DNA of 64,000 nucleotides, from positions 5,969,457-6,033,456 of the forward strand of contig JAZAYU010000001.1 in the NCBI GenBank assembly GCA_038501625.1, read 5' to 3'. Both the position numbers and the translations under genes were made by a program. Numbering within the stretch: the stretch's first letter is position 1; every line of letters begins with the position of its first letter. Of the stretch, positions 11,180 to 22,108 are shown in pieces. The notes below the pieces were generated by a model that ran no database searches, was not told where the DNA came from, and worked only from the letters and a program-made list of their open reading frames with translations. This stretch comes from Corbicula japonica (taxonomy: Eukaryota > Mollusca > Bivalvia > Venerida > Cyrenidae).

Positions 11180-13930
11180 ATGGTCGAAAGTGTTGTGTCT
11201 TCAAGTGAATTTACTTCGGATAAAAAATAGTGATGAAGTAAGTATTGCTGTATAATAACTTTAATTAATAATGTACATATTACAAATTTAAAAAGGGTGA
11301 ATTGATGTTAAATTAACTTTCAGTTGTATAGATAAGAACCACTTGCTATAGGGTGTATTGTTACATTCGTGGCTTTAATATTTGTGTTGTGATTGACATT
11401 GAACTTTAGGAGAATTTTGAGAGTGGTTAGATCTCGGAGGTTCTATAAATGGTGTATAAACAGGTTTGACAGGAGTCAGGGGGATTTGCTACCGTTGACA
11501 CCGTTCATGGAGTTCCGAAACATAGTTATATTTAGATTTATAACTCTGGTTTGCAGGTCAGCCACTTAGTTTATAAAGAAATTCCTTATTTAATTCTGAA
11601 TTATATTAATAGGAAAACTTTCTTTTTCTAATAAAAATAAGTCGGATTTCAATTTTAATTAAGCAATAATATGTGTGTTGGACTTGCTAAACTGTTTGCA
11701 GAATTCTGGTTGCCATGGCGTATACATTGTATATAGTGGGAGATATAAACATTTACATGTCAGCTTATGGGCTTTAGTGAGGGGCGGATCCAGAGCGAGT
11801 TAGGATAGCTGGAACCCCTTTTGGGTCAGCAATATTTAATTTTCATGGGGATTTTGGCTAGAAAATTGCAAAATTCAAAACAAGTTCAAGTCAGCCCCAA
11901 GCGAACCCCCTTTCTGCAAACCATGCATCAGACCATGGTTAGTCATCCAAATCTTTGTTTTTGTCAGTAATTGTGAATATTAGACAAACAGTAATAAGGA
12001 TATACTGTTTCAATTTAAACATGATCATAGACATACTCTTGTTGTTCTATTGCCAGAGTTAACCACATGATAAATCAGTGATTCAAATTTGTTAAAAAAG
12101 CATGATCACCCCCATCCCCCCTTCCCCACCAGCCCCCAAAAGTGATGACATAAGAAGTTACACATAAGAGATAAGCACTAAGAAGTTACACATAAGTGAT
12201 AAGACCTAAGAAGTTACACATAAGAGATAAGACCTAAGATGTTACACATAAGAGATAAGACCTAAAAAGTTACACATAAGAGGTTACACATAAGAGATAA
12301 GACATAAGAGGTTACACATAAGAGATAAGACATAAGAGGTTACACATAAGAGATAAGACATAAGAAGGTACTAATAAGAGATGAGACATAAGAAGTAAGT
12401 GACCATTAAACAAAGATTTCTATCTGAAGAGTAGTCTGTCGTATCATAAAGAATTTTTTCATTGATATCATGTCTATTTTGTCATATTTATGTTGTGTCA
12501 AGGCCTTGGAAATAGGTAAAATTGCAATTTTGGGATTGTCATCAGTAAAGCAATTTGATTTTTTTCATCAATGGTAATCAACATTAGCCATTTTGAGCTT
12601 GTCATCACACTAGCTATGTAATTATTGCATTAAATTAACTCCACTGAGGTATTTTGTCAGTTAGGGAATAGAAATAGATTTTTGAGATCTTCATACCAAT
12701 TGATAACAATATCAATAACTCGCATGCAGAGTTTCTGATCAGTATCTTACACCGTTTTTCCACAAATCTTTTTGAATGGTACAAAATGGCCTTAAATTGA
12801 AAAGCGTTTCAATGCTTTAACACAAAACTGGCATAAAATTTAAATAAACATCAGATCAAATTCGAAAATGGGTAATTTTGCATCAACCAATACACGGCAA
12901 TTTCTGAAATAGCCGACTTGATCATTTTGGGCTTGCCATCACTCATTAATTTCATTATTAATATTTCTAACTCGAGAATTAGCTTTCTGATTCTGATTAA
13001 TATCATTGCTGAATTGCTGGTGAGAAGAAATAAGATTGTCTTGTCTGATGCAGCATAATATTGAATTGGATATTGGTAATAACTCATCTTTGTATTTTAT
13101 CTTTACTTTTGTATCTTTACAGAAAAACGAGGTCAAGGCAGGTATACAGAATACAAGATTCAGATTGGCTGGCTCCATTACAGGAATGAAAAGGAAATAA
13201 AAGGAAAGAATAAAGAAAAGTATATACAAGTCACAGCAAGAAAGGTGGTGGTATAAGAACATTCCATTATCCTAAGGATGAGCCGCAGACTGTTGAACAT
13301 TTGAAAGAGTATGGAAAAGGCGTATTTTTCCCTGATGGCAAAAAATGGGCGGGGCAATGTCTCGGAAATGGAAGTTGAGTACACACAACGGGATGTAATG
13401 AAACACTTTGTTAATAATGATGGAACAGAATGTTCACTGCAAGAATACGTAAAATGTATGGGTATATACTCATCACAGTTTTTTTGTATGTTTGAGGACT
13501 CGAGATCTGTCAGAAATTACAAGTGATGACAATGATGGGGAACAGAAGCAAACCCCAGAAAATTCACTCAAAGATACTGATAAATGCAACAAGAAAATCC
13601 AGAACAATAATTTCAGACTGTTGATGAATTCAGTAATGAGGGAAATGGAGATCAGAATAAGTGTGACAAAACAACAAGTTGGGCCTCCGGTATTGTTGGA
13701 AAGAACTTCTAAAATGTTACAAAATAAAAGATGAATGGTGACAGCCCTTGGGAAATATATGTGCGGTACACAAAATGCATAAAATCAAGTTTTACAGAAG
13801 AAGAATCATTTCTAATTAATTTTTCAATGGAAGACTGTTACATATAGATATAGATAAAGAGAAATTCAACCCATTGGGTTATGGCTACAGAGTGACTGCT
13901 GTGAATGCAAGAAACTTTTGTTAATGTGTG
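11180..13930 (+). pseudogene. passenger gene of IS3EU-like copy 2, decayed
   Basis: This is the counterpart of the copy-1 passenger. Exon 1 (11180-11237) starts MVESVVSSSEFTSD but has a frameshift or stop before GTAAGT. The copy-1 exon 2 is deleted. Exon 3 starts at 13123 after a TTTACAG acceptor and reads IQIGWLHYRNEKEIKGKNKE then KYIQVTARK. One lost base breaks the GGG motif that copy 1 retains. Downstream are VMKHFVNNDGTECSLQEY and an acidic Gln-rich stretch open to 13734. A further segment (SPWEIYVRYTKCIKSS, then FTEEESFLINFSMEDCYI, near 13745-13850) is absent from copy 1. The two copies carry different lesions in the same frame, which supports a once-functional protein. Confidence 0.5.
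12147..12395. repeat. ~27-bp minisatellite inside IS3EU-like copy 2
   Basis: Same motif as at 7290-7600 (TTACACATAAGAGATAAGAC with variants), with a different copy number. Confidence 0.85.
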
Positions 13931-15965
13931 TGTGATGGGGGTGTCATAAACTCCTGAATCAATCCCCAGTTTAAATGAAGCCCAGTTTAAAATGTGCTTA
14001 AATATGTCCGACTATTCAAATAGTCGAGCGTGCAGTCGTTTCCGACTGGCTTTTGTATTATGTTTAATTTGTATTACTGTTGATTAAATCAGTTTCATAA
14101 CTACCGTCTGTTGTTAGTCACCGACCGGTATTAAGGACTCTATATTTGTCACTTCGTCTGTCTTCTGTTACATTTTCCATGTGAAAACTGTAGAACTTTG
14201 TCAGAACTTGAACAGGGTGATCCAAAATATCTGATACCCTTTTGAAATTTAATAGCATTAATAACTTCAAACATAGGCATAAAAATTTCACACAGTAATA
14301 ATCTAGAGGCTTTAAAGTTTTGTTTCATATATAACATACCAGACTTGAATAAGAGATGCTGTCCGTATATCCAAAGTAATATGTATAAGTTATGTTAATT
14401 GTGACGTCCATTTTGATGATTATGACGTAAAGTCTTTTTATTAAAATTGTCTATGGCCGATTAGACTTATTCTTTGGGGCATTAAAGATAAGTTTTACAT
14501 ACCTAAACCATCAGTGCAAGAGCTAAAATCATCAATTCAACAAGAAATGAGAAAGATTAATCCACAGATGTGCCTATCGGCCAAATAGACTATTTTAAGA
14601 AAAGACCTGACGTAAAAATCACCAAAATTGGACGTCACATTTAACATTTGTTATAAATATTATTTTGGATATACGAACTAAATTCCTATTTCAAGTATGC
14701 TAAGTTATATATCAAACAAAACTTTAAAGCCTCTAGATAATTACTATGTGAATATTGTTTGTGATGTTTGATTAACTCTATTAAAGTTCAAAACAGTATT
14801 AGATATTTTGGATCACCAAGTATTACAAAGATCTAGGCCAATTACAAAAATGGGTCATAAGGGGTCAAATTCTAGTTCACGGTCTGGTGACTTGGAAAAC
14901 GATATTTTATAGAAAATTTGGAAAGTATCTTACATACTTTGTGAAGTATACCAGAGTTATTATACCCCTTGCAAACAATATTTGCAGGAGATATACTGTA
15001 ATCAGGGGCTATACTTGAATCAGCTTGTCCATCCGTCTGTATACAAGAATTTTTCCTACAGATATGAAACTTCATATACATGTTTGTTTACAGTAGTTTT
15101 GGGATCTAAACGTTAAGGTCACGGGGAATTCTTACTATTATCACTTTTTGGCCAACTTAACTTGAAAGGGAATTCTCAGACAGACATAATATGCATGTTT
15201 GTCTACAGAAGTGTGAGATCCCTACTAATTTTCAGGTCGATGTCATAGGAACCTTGCTGGAAAACCTTATGGGCATTATTACTCTTGAGACCATTTTATA
15301 TAATCCCTATCACACTAACCGTCACTTGATACAGGAAGCGTAACTATTGACACGTCTATCGTGTCGCTTATTTTTTGATGGCATGAAAACAGACTCTACA
15401 GCAACTATCACATATTTTGTAAGTATGAATGCGTAATTGCTAACACATAAGACCTACGACATCATACATACGTATGACGCAATAAATAAGACATAATAGG
15501 TAATAACTAATTCAAAAGAGCTAAGACTAAATGATGAAAAATATTTTATTTAAAAACAGAAAGAAATTCCTGGGCGTATACCTGGGAATAAAGTAGCAGA
15601 TGAATTTCTTGGTCGGACAAGGGACCTAACTGGAATAAATTGACAAGCGTTACCTTCCCTTGGCATGACGACCACACCATTTAATAAGTCAATTTTCAAG
15701 GCAATAGCTTTAAAGTTGACCATAAACAATTAAATTGTGAACCAATTGTGAGGCTCCACAACCTGACTTTGCTTGCTATAACACATTGCATTTTAACCTA
15801 AGAATTCTGTTTTAAAAAGCAGCTTTACTAGTATTTCTGTTTTGTTTGCATGTTTAAAATAACTAGCTACATGAATTACAACGTGTTACAATGACACAAC
15901 GAATAGAGAATAACATATATTCAAGAATATGTATTTCAATTATATGTATTTGTATACAGACGCAT

Positions 15966-16463
15966 TTATTCCAAGTTTTCCTCGATAAGTGCCAACAGCT
16001 CATTGTATAATCGCCATGCACTTTGTACATTCACGGGAACTTGAAGATCAGGTTTGAGTTTATTTGCTAGATCTTCAAAGTCTTTACAGCATATTTCCCT
16101 ACGTAAGCCATACTCTTCACCACATAATTTCACATCCTTCTGTTTGATTTTCTTCCCAAAATTGTGACCTCCAGATACTTCCGAAATAAAGTACATTAAG
16201 TCGGTGTTTCCATTTGGAATCTCGGTGTTTCTTTGTACACGTATTGAATGTAGATTCTTGTATGCAGCTATTCTGTCAAGTTCAGCTTGGATTAATAGTG
16301 TAAAACAGAATTTTAAACTTTCAGCATGTAACGTCATATTCATTACTATCTCAAAGATCTTTTTAAAAAAAATAATTCACCACTGAATTCCCTGGCGTCT
16401 TAATGATCCCCACAAAGCCTCGATTCTTTGGTTAGAAACACTTATCCAGTACCTAAAACTATT
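15966..16463 (-). pseudogene. IS3EU-like transposase, C-terminal half, separated by insertion
   Basis: Continuing leftward from the break, the frame gives NSFRYWISVSNQRIEALWGS and LRRQGIQW, then an in-frame TGA near 16370. An open stretch of 125 residues follows, beginning MNMTLHAESLKFCFTLLIQA and ending at the stop at 15966-15968. The Glu of QRIEA is the third catalytic acid expected of a DDE transposase. LIQAELDRIA and the C-terminal layout fit IS3EU-type proteins as I remember them. The N-terminal half lies about 3.2 kb away at 19641-20260. The joined gene cannot be expressed as one product unless the insert were removed, and it also carries the TGA. Confidence 0.75.
16456..16463. other. 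8-bp target-site duplication, left (AAACTATT)
   Basis: AAACTATT occurs immediately before the element start GGGTGTCGG and again after its end CTCCC at 19633-19640. The uninterrupted sister copy (near 9680) has it once, in AAAACTATTAAGACC, giving an empty-site comparison. Confidence 0.9.
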
Positions 16464-16712
16464 GGGTGTCGGACATTTCAACCCCTCGACATTTCAACCC
16501 TTCCTTAAAAACGAAGACTTTTCAACCCCTCGACATTTCAACCCCTCAAATGAAGTCTTTTCAACCCTTACCCCATTGGACATTTCAACCCTTGAGATGA
16601 AGACATATCAACCCCTCTTTTTATATTTCAAACCTTAACTTTTAAGACATTTCAACCCCTATTATTGAAGACATTTCAACCTCTCTGGTGAAAAAACAAA
16701 GACATTTCAACC
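16464..16712 (+). repeat. left array of AGACATTTCAACCCC motifs
   Basis: About ten exact or near-exact copies in one orientation. Variants include AGACTTTTCAACCCC and AGACATATCAACCCC. Spacing is irregular, so this is not a simple tandem satellite. Confidence 0.9.
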
Positions 16713-17154
16713 CCTACTAATTTGTATTACATACAACATGACGCTCGACGATCTCCACATGCTAAAATGTCGGCGGTTTTGAACAATTCCGAATGTAAAG
16801 CATTAATGATATTTTATTTGTCTTCATCATTAGAATTCAGACCAAATATACGTTTTAAATATACCTTAAATGGAATCATATACACAATTATTTATTCTTC
16901 GTTGGTAGATGGGTCCAAAAATAGTTTTTGAACAGTGTTGAATTTGAAAAAAAAAAGAATTGTTCAAGTTGAAGTTCTATTATCAAAATGCGATACTGAT
17001 ATGTGTGATAATTTGATAACTGTGTTTTAAATAATTATTTAAATATGATTGTCGGTTTAAAGAAATAATCATTGAATATTATAAAAGCATACAATTGTCG
17101 TGACTCCTTAATTGTTATTGTTGAGTGTATTATTATAAAAGAACAAATGATCAA
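16713..17154. other. interior of the motif-array element
   Basis: AT-rich. The open frame 16722-16931 (69 codons) matches no family I recognise. CGATACTGATATGTGTGATA near 16990 recurs at about 17996 as CGATACTGATAGGTGTGATA. The two segments are paralogous and lie on either side of the inserted hairpin repeats. Confidence 0.4.
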
Positions 17155-17878
17155 TATAAGTATCATGCATGAGTGTGAGGTGAAGATGGAAAAATCTGTC
17201 ACCGAGGGTTAACTGTTTAGCGGGAACGAGGCTCTGCCGAGTTCCCGCCAAAACAGTTCACCCGAGGTGACAGATTTTTCTATCTTAACCGAATGTCTCA
17301 TGCAAGATACTTTTTCTTGCATACCTTTTATTATTTATAATATTTCTGTGTTAGTATACAAACTTATTTATTTTCATTATGCTGAAATATTGACGTTAAA
17401 GCAAATTTTTTAAAAAATGACGTCACTAACCTGAATATATTACGTCAGATACTTGAAGACGTGACGTCACTCACGTGACTCATTCTACATGGGGGGGGGG
17501 GAGGGGGGGGTGTAGGATTATAAGTATCATGCATGAGTGTGAGGTGAAGATAGAAAAATCTGTCACCGAGGGTTAACTGTTTTGCGGGAACGAGGCTCTG
17601 CCGAGTTCCCGCCAAAACAGTTCACCCGAGGTGACAGATTTTTCTATCTTTACCGAATGTCTCATGCAAGATACTTTTTCTTGCATACCTTTTATTATTT
17701 ATAACATTTCTGTGTATTTATGTATACTTGTAAACTAATTTATTTTACTTATACTGAAATATTGACATCAACGCAAACCTTTTTTTATAAATGACGTCAC
17801 TAACTTGAATATATTACGTCAGATACTTGAAGACGTGACGTCACTCACGTGACTCATTCTACATGGGGGGTGTAGGAT
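17155..17878. repeat. two tandem copies of a 364-bp hairpin-rich unit
   Basis: Units start at 17155 and 17519 (TATAAGTATCATGCATGAG). Each holds a long imperfect stem: AAAAATCTGTCACCGAGG faces GGTGACAGATTTTTCTATC, and inside it GCGGGAACGAGG faces GAGTTCCCGCC. CATGCAAGATACTTTTTCTT follows, and then a 3' part with ACGTCA/TGACGT motifs. Unit 1 ends in a poly-G run (17491-17510). I do not recognise the family; Helitron-like and SINE-like origins are both possible. Confidence 0.7.
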
Positions 17879-17986
17879 CGAAATTTCCTACACGGGTAAT
17901 AACGCCGGATGACCTGATCTGGTATGCAAGAACGAAATTTCCTACACGGGTGAAAACACCGGATGACCTGATCTGGTATGCAAGAA
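17879..17986. repeat. two tandem copies of a 54-bp unit
   Basis: CGAAATTTCCTACACGGGT ... GACCTGATCTGGTATGCAAG occurs twice with a 54-bp period, directly after the 364-bp repeats and probably part of the same element. Confidence 0.8.
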
Positions 17987-18042
17987 AAGACGATACTGAT
18001 AGGTGTGATAATTTGATAACTGTGTTTTTCATAATTATTTAA

Positions 18043-18743
18043 GGGCTCGCCTCACTCCTCCCAATCATATTCATCGATAAAAAGAAAATTATCAAAATCT
18101 CAATAATGGCAAAATGCCGTTTAATGAAACTTTGCACAAATGAATGTTACTAATGTATCTTGATTTTGCATACAGTAAGACACATTAGAATAGTAAAGAA
18201 AACAAGATAGACCTTAAAATTCCTTAAAATTCTATTTACATAAATTCACAAAAACTAAGCGATACAAAACATAATTTTAAATTTCCACGTGAGTGCAATG
18301 TTACTGACAAGAAAATGTTGTGTACTTTGTTAAAAACTTTCAACTACTTAAATAGAAATCAGTGATTGTCATCCGTTTACGCGACCAGGAAGCGACCAGA
18401 AATTGAAGGTCAAACACACTTTTACTAATATCTCGTAAAGGTTACATATATAAGTCACGAGAACACAATAAATTGTTGCCAGTATCATATTACTCATGTG
18501 GGCATTTAAAATGATGTTTTGTGTTGTTTAGTTTTTGTGAATTTATGTAAATAGAAATTGAGGGCATTTTTAGATCTCGCTATTTTTCTTTACTGTTCTA
18601 AAGTGTCTTACCATCTGCAAAATAAAGAAACATTAATAAAATACATTTGTGCAAAGTTTCATTTAACAGAATTTTGCCGTTATTGAGATTTTGATAATTT
18701 TCTTTTTATCGATGAATAGGATTGGGAGGAGTGTGGCGAGCCC
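18043..18743. mobile_element. 701-bp TTAA-flanked palindromic element (piggyBac-like MITE)
   Basis: The ends GGGCTCGCC ... GGCGAGCCC are flanked by TTAA at 18039-18042 and 18744-18747. The arms extend inward for about 240 bp with few mismatches; for example ATCGATAAAAAGAAAATTAT faces ATAATTTTCTTTTTATCGAT. The paralogous empty site at about 17036-17056 (ATTATTTAAATATGATTGTC) confirms the insertion point. No coding capacity is seen. Confidence 0.8.
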
Positions 18744-18747
18744 TTAA

Positions 18748-19458
18748 CTATGATTGTCGGTTTGGTCATAACAATTTATTTAATCTATTCAGTAAATTAA
18801 CATTGACCTGTTTTTGTAATTATCACACTTAGTTTAAGAATTTTATTTGCTGCACTTTTCTTAAGAAAGTGAATGGATCATAGACAAATGTGTCATATTG
18901 TTTTAACAATAACGCCTTTGATGATGGTAGGTATGGACTTTGATTTAACATTTTAATCATTTTAATTACATTTTAATTACATTAAAATAATTGTGTTAAT
19001 CAATTTTTATATAATACTTAAAATAGGCTCAAATTAAGAACCTAATGTATATAAATGCAGACTGGCATTAAGCATCAATATATCTCTGTAAAGTTAATAG
19101 ACTGTTAGTCGTGTGATTAATAATTATGTGATATATTTTTGAAGGAATAAATTTTATAATAAACGGATATTTTTATGAATAAATTTAAATAAGATTCAAT
19201 TAGATTAAAAACTGTTTAATGTGAGAAAGTAACACCGAGTCTACTGTGTATATTATCTATCTATAAATACTGAACAAATATTAATTGCACAAATATTGTT
19301 ATGTATATTTGTGAACATTAGATATATTATTTGTTAGTGTACATAATCGATTATTAATATATTTACTTACCTGTTTTGTTGTTGTATAATTATTGTTATG
19401 TAATATTGTATATAATAAATTTCAATTTTTCATGGTCTATTGATTTAATAATAGTTAA
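18748..19458. other. AT-rich interior of the motif-array element
   Basis: No gene or internal repeat boundary is seen. Confidence 0.5.
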
Positions 19459-19632
19459 GACAGAGGGGTTGAAATGTCTTTATTTATTAGGGGTTGAAAT
19501 GTCTTCGTTATTTTGAGGGGTTGAAATGTCTTACATATTTTGGGGGTTGAAATGCCAGAGGGGTTGAAAAGTATTTGATTTTACAAATTGCATAGGGGTT
19601 GAAATGTCGAGGGGTTGAAATGTCTCGCTCCC
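19459..19632 (-). repeat. right array of GGGGTTGAAATGTCT motifs
   Basis: About seven copies in the opposite orientation to the left array, ending GAAATGTCTCGCTCCC at the insertion boundary. Confidence 0.9.
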
Positions 19633-19640
19633 AAACTATT

Positions 19641-20260
19641 AAGACCAGACATTCTGTCTGTATCAAGGTATCGCAAAAACGGATGAAGTAGTGCCAACGT
19701 TGAATTTTCTGTTCCATTGTCACAACGAAGGATTCGTTGGACAACTTTTAGTTCTTTCAATGCTTCAAGATAATACATAGCAATTACAGAAGGGTTGTTA
19801 TTACTCTGCAAAACTTCTAACCAAAATATTCGTCTGCTGTAACCATCAATTGCGCCATGAATACAAAACCCGAAAGGTTTGAGTTTATCATAATCATCGA
19901 CGTGCCATACATAATTTGGGCCCTTAACTCTGTACTTCCTTCTCCTCAGTCTGTGCGCCTTTCGAAGTTTTATTCCATCAGGGTCAATTTGTCTCATAAG
20001 TGACAGTACTGTGTCTCTAGGTACTTTTAGTTTGTGGTCATTTATCAAACGTTTCCACATGGAACGGTAACCTATACACTGCCCACTATTTTCAATTTCG
20101 TTTGATATGCACTCCATAACAGTCTCATCAGGTGTGTATGCCAATCGACGTCTTAAGTTGTATCTTTTCAGGACTCTTTTCAGCTGTCGCAAAGATATTC
20201 TGGTGTTATTCACCATAAAAAAGTAATACTATTTCGGTATATGTAAATCCACAGTAAAAA
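19641..20260 (-). pseudogene. IS3EU-like transposase, N-terminal half with DD catalytic pair
   Basis: From the Met at 20216 the frame reads through a basic helix-turn-helix-like region (ISLRQLKRVLKRYNLRRRLA). CIGYRSMWKRLINDHKLKVP and RRRKYRVKGPNYVWHVDDYD follow, then the integrase core. The first catalytic Asp is in WHVD (residue 107) and the second in RCDNGTEN (residue 166). After HPFLRYLDTDRMSGLN the host frame runs into the inserted element at 19632. Copy 1 shows coding sequence upstream of this Met (EIVLRLLVVNN), so the true exon probably starts near 20260 with a small indel here. Short upstream exons may lie near 20300-20400. IS3EU-type DDE proteins cut and paste the element's ends. Confidence 0.8.
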
Positions 20261-20835
20261 TATATTTCAATCAACTCTAATCTTGTACTTATACCTCTTA
20301 CATTTATGTTGGCTGGTATAACAGATGTTACCGGGAACACCGGAAATCTGCAAATTCATACAATCAGCACGGACACATTCATTATATACGGCTTCTGAAA
20401 AAGAGAAGGAAAACAATTATATATAATTCATATATATCATATCAGGTTTAATGCCCTTTTTAAACAGCCAGTGTTGACCAGTTTTCGAGTCAGGTACTCC
20501 TTAGCGTTCACCGTCATTCCTGGATTCAGAGATCACACCCTGTACTTAACACTGCGTCGTTTCTTGGTGTTACCAGTACTGGATACCATACTGTGGTTTG
20601 TCCATCGAAGAAAAAACTATCCCGATCGGGATTCGATACCACTAACAAGGCAATTAGTATTTTCGTGAAAAACAATGGTTATACATAAAATATATTATCT
20701 ACAATGATCGTTGGTCGTTTATTCATAAGATGTTGAAAGTTAGATTTGATTATACTTACGAAATAATCATTGAGGAAATGTATTTTCATCAGAAGAAACT
20801 TTCTACCATGTTGCTCGTAAACGTTCCTACGAAGG

Positions 20836-22108
20836 TATAACAAGGCGCACGTCACAACTACTAAATCAATTAATTAGTAATACAGAAGAAGTTTGTCGAA
20901 GGTTGTAATTATAAGTGAATTTCATTTCCCTGCTTTTCATTGTTGTATGAAATTTAAGAATGTTTACAGCTTATTTTATCATAAAAATCCTACTTAATAT
21001 TCAAATTCTGGGTAAATGCAATCATTGTATTTTGAAAGTTCATTTATCGATGAAACACAGAAAATTAGTTCCTAAAACATAAAACGGTCTAATTTTTATT
21101 TTGAAAATAACTATAAAAGGTTTTTAGAAAAACTGTTTCAGACTTTGTGTATTCCCCAGCCAAGGAGCATGTTTGCGTCACCTTAAGATCATGGATAATT
21201 TGGGGAAAAGGCATGGTGTACACACCGGTCACGTGATCATCTATGTTAGCTTGATGACGTGACCGCTATTTATAGAATGGGGGGAAAGGCAGATTCGGTC
21301 AAATTTTGTGACTTTTAAGTTGTTACTATATTTAGAAATAACTTACAACAATCTGCTATTTTCTCATAATTAAAAGGTGATGTTTTTGCAAATTTTGTCA
21401 ATAAAATGGTATTTTTACCGCGAAATGCATAATAATGAATGTCGTCTGCTCAAATTTACGACGTCATTTCAATAATTGACGTCAACTGTCCGAAGGTACG
21501 TTTTCCCGCGACGCGCCCCATTTAGTAGTTTTGCAAGAACATGAGTAGGCGATAGTTTTTGCTTTTTACAGTGTTAATGCATGTTGAGCAACCACTATAT
21601 ATGGTAATTTATACTGTTTCGGATAAATAATGAGTTTACATTTTTGTAATAAGTAATAGTATCACCCTTAGATGAATAAGTCAGTGTATATTTATAAGTA
21701 AATTAAGCTATTCAGTTTGAATATTGATTTAATGTATCCATCACACTATAATAACATGATGAGAAAGCTACGCCCCTCGTGATATATCCTTACGCATCTG
21801 AACTCCGCCCCGTGAATTATCCTGCGATAATTCACCGGAAGCTATTGATTATTTCTTAAATCTACAACATATAATAGGAGCTTCTGAGCATCAGAAATAC
21901 TTTTCGGCGGTTTAAGGCCTGTAGTTTGTTACTATTTTTAGACCAGTCAAGACTGTCAGGAGTCAGAAAGCTGGTAACTCTGGGTCTAGCGTGTCTGGCA
22001 GATTGGTTTAAGACAATTTGAAGACCATTAATGGAACGATGAACGCATCAATTTCCTTGATGTTACTGTTAGCTCGACCCCTATGCGGCCTCGATTTTCT
22101 TTTATGTA
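20836..22108. other. no gene seen
   Basis: Mixed AT-rich sequence with scattered TGACGT/ACGTCA motifs (near 21240, 21450-21480). No coding or RNA gene is supported. Confidence 0.5.

Larger units (their letters stand above)
16464..19632. mobile_element. 3169-bp unclassified DNA transposon with motif-array termini
   Basis: Inserted in the IS3EU transposase gene. The termini are imperfect inverted repeats: GGGTGTCGGACATTTC at the left, and in reverse complement GGGAGCGAGACATTTC at the right. Each end continues into an array of (A)GACATTTCAACCCC, with ~10 copies at the left (16464-16712) and ~7 at the right (19459-19632), pointing inward and separated by variable 0-30 bp spacers. An 8-bp duplication fits the hAT, Merlin or P superfamilies. 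The opposed subterminal motif arrays resemble transposase-binding arrays. The interior is AT-rich with no transposase frame, so it is non-autonomous. It carries nested insertions at 17155-17986 and 18043-18743. Confidence 0.85.
11057..20828. mobile_element. IS3EU-like DNA transposon, copy 2 (split by a nested element; right TIR deleted)
   Basis: The left end, TACGGAAGCCTATTAGGGCC, matches copy 1. The body follows copy 1 through the passenger gene and minisatellite to the transposase. It keeps about 1 kb at 15310-16300 that copy 1 lost, but lacks roughly 5840-6700 of copy 1. The right side follows copy 1 to AAACGTTCC (20820-20827) and then stops, missing about 100 bp of TIR. ACGAAGG lies directly outside both ends (11050-11056 and 20829-20835), so the target duplication survived the deletion. 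The two elements lie in the same orientation about 60 bp apart. Without the 3169-bp insertion the element is about 6.6 kb. Confidence 0.75.

Noticed and set aside
16464..19632. Plain satellite insertion rather than a transposon
   Set aside because: The arrays are in opposite orientation at the two ends, and an exact 8-bp target duplication and an empty site are present.
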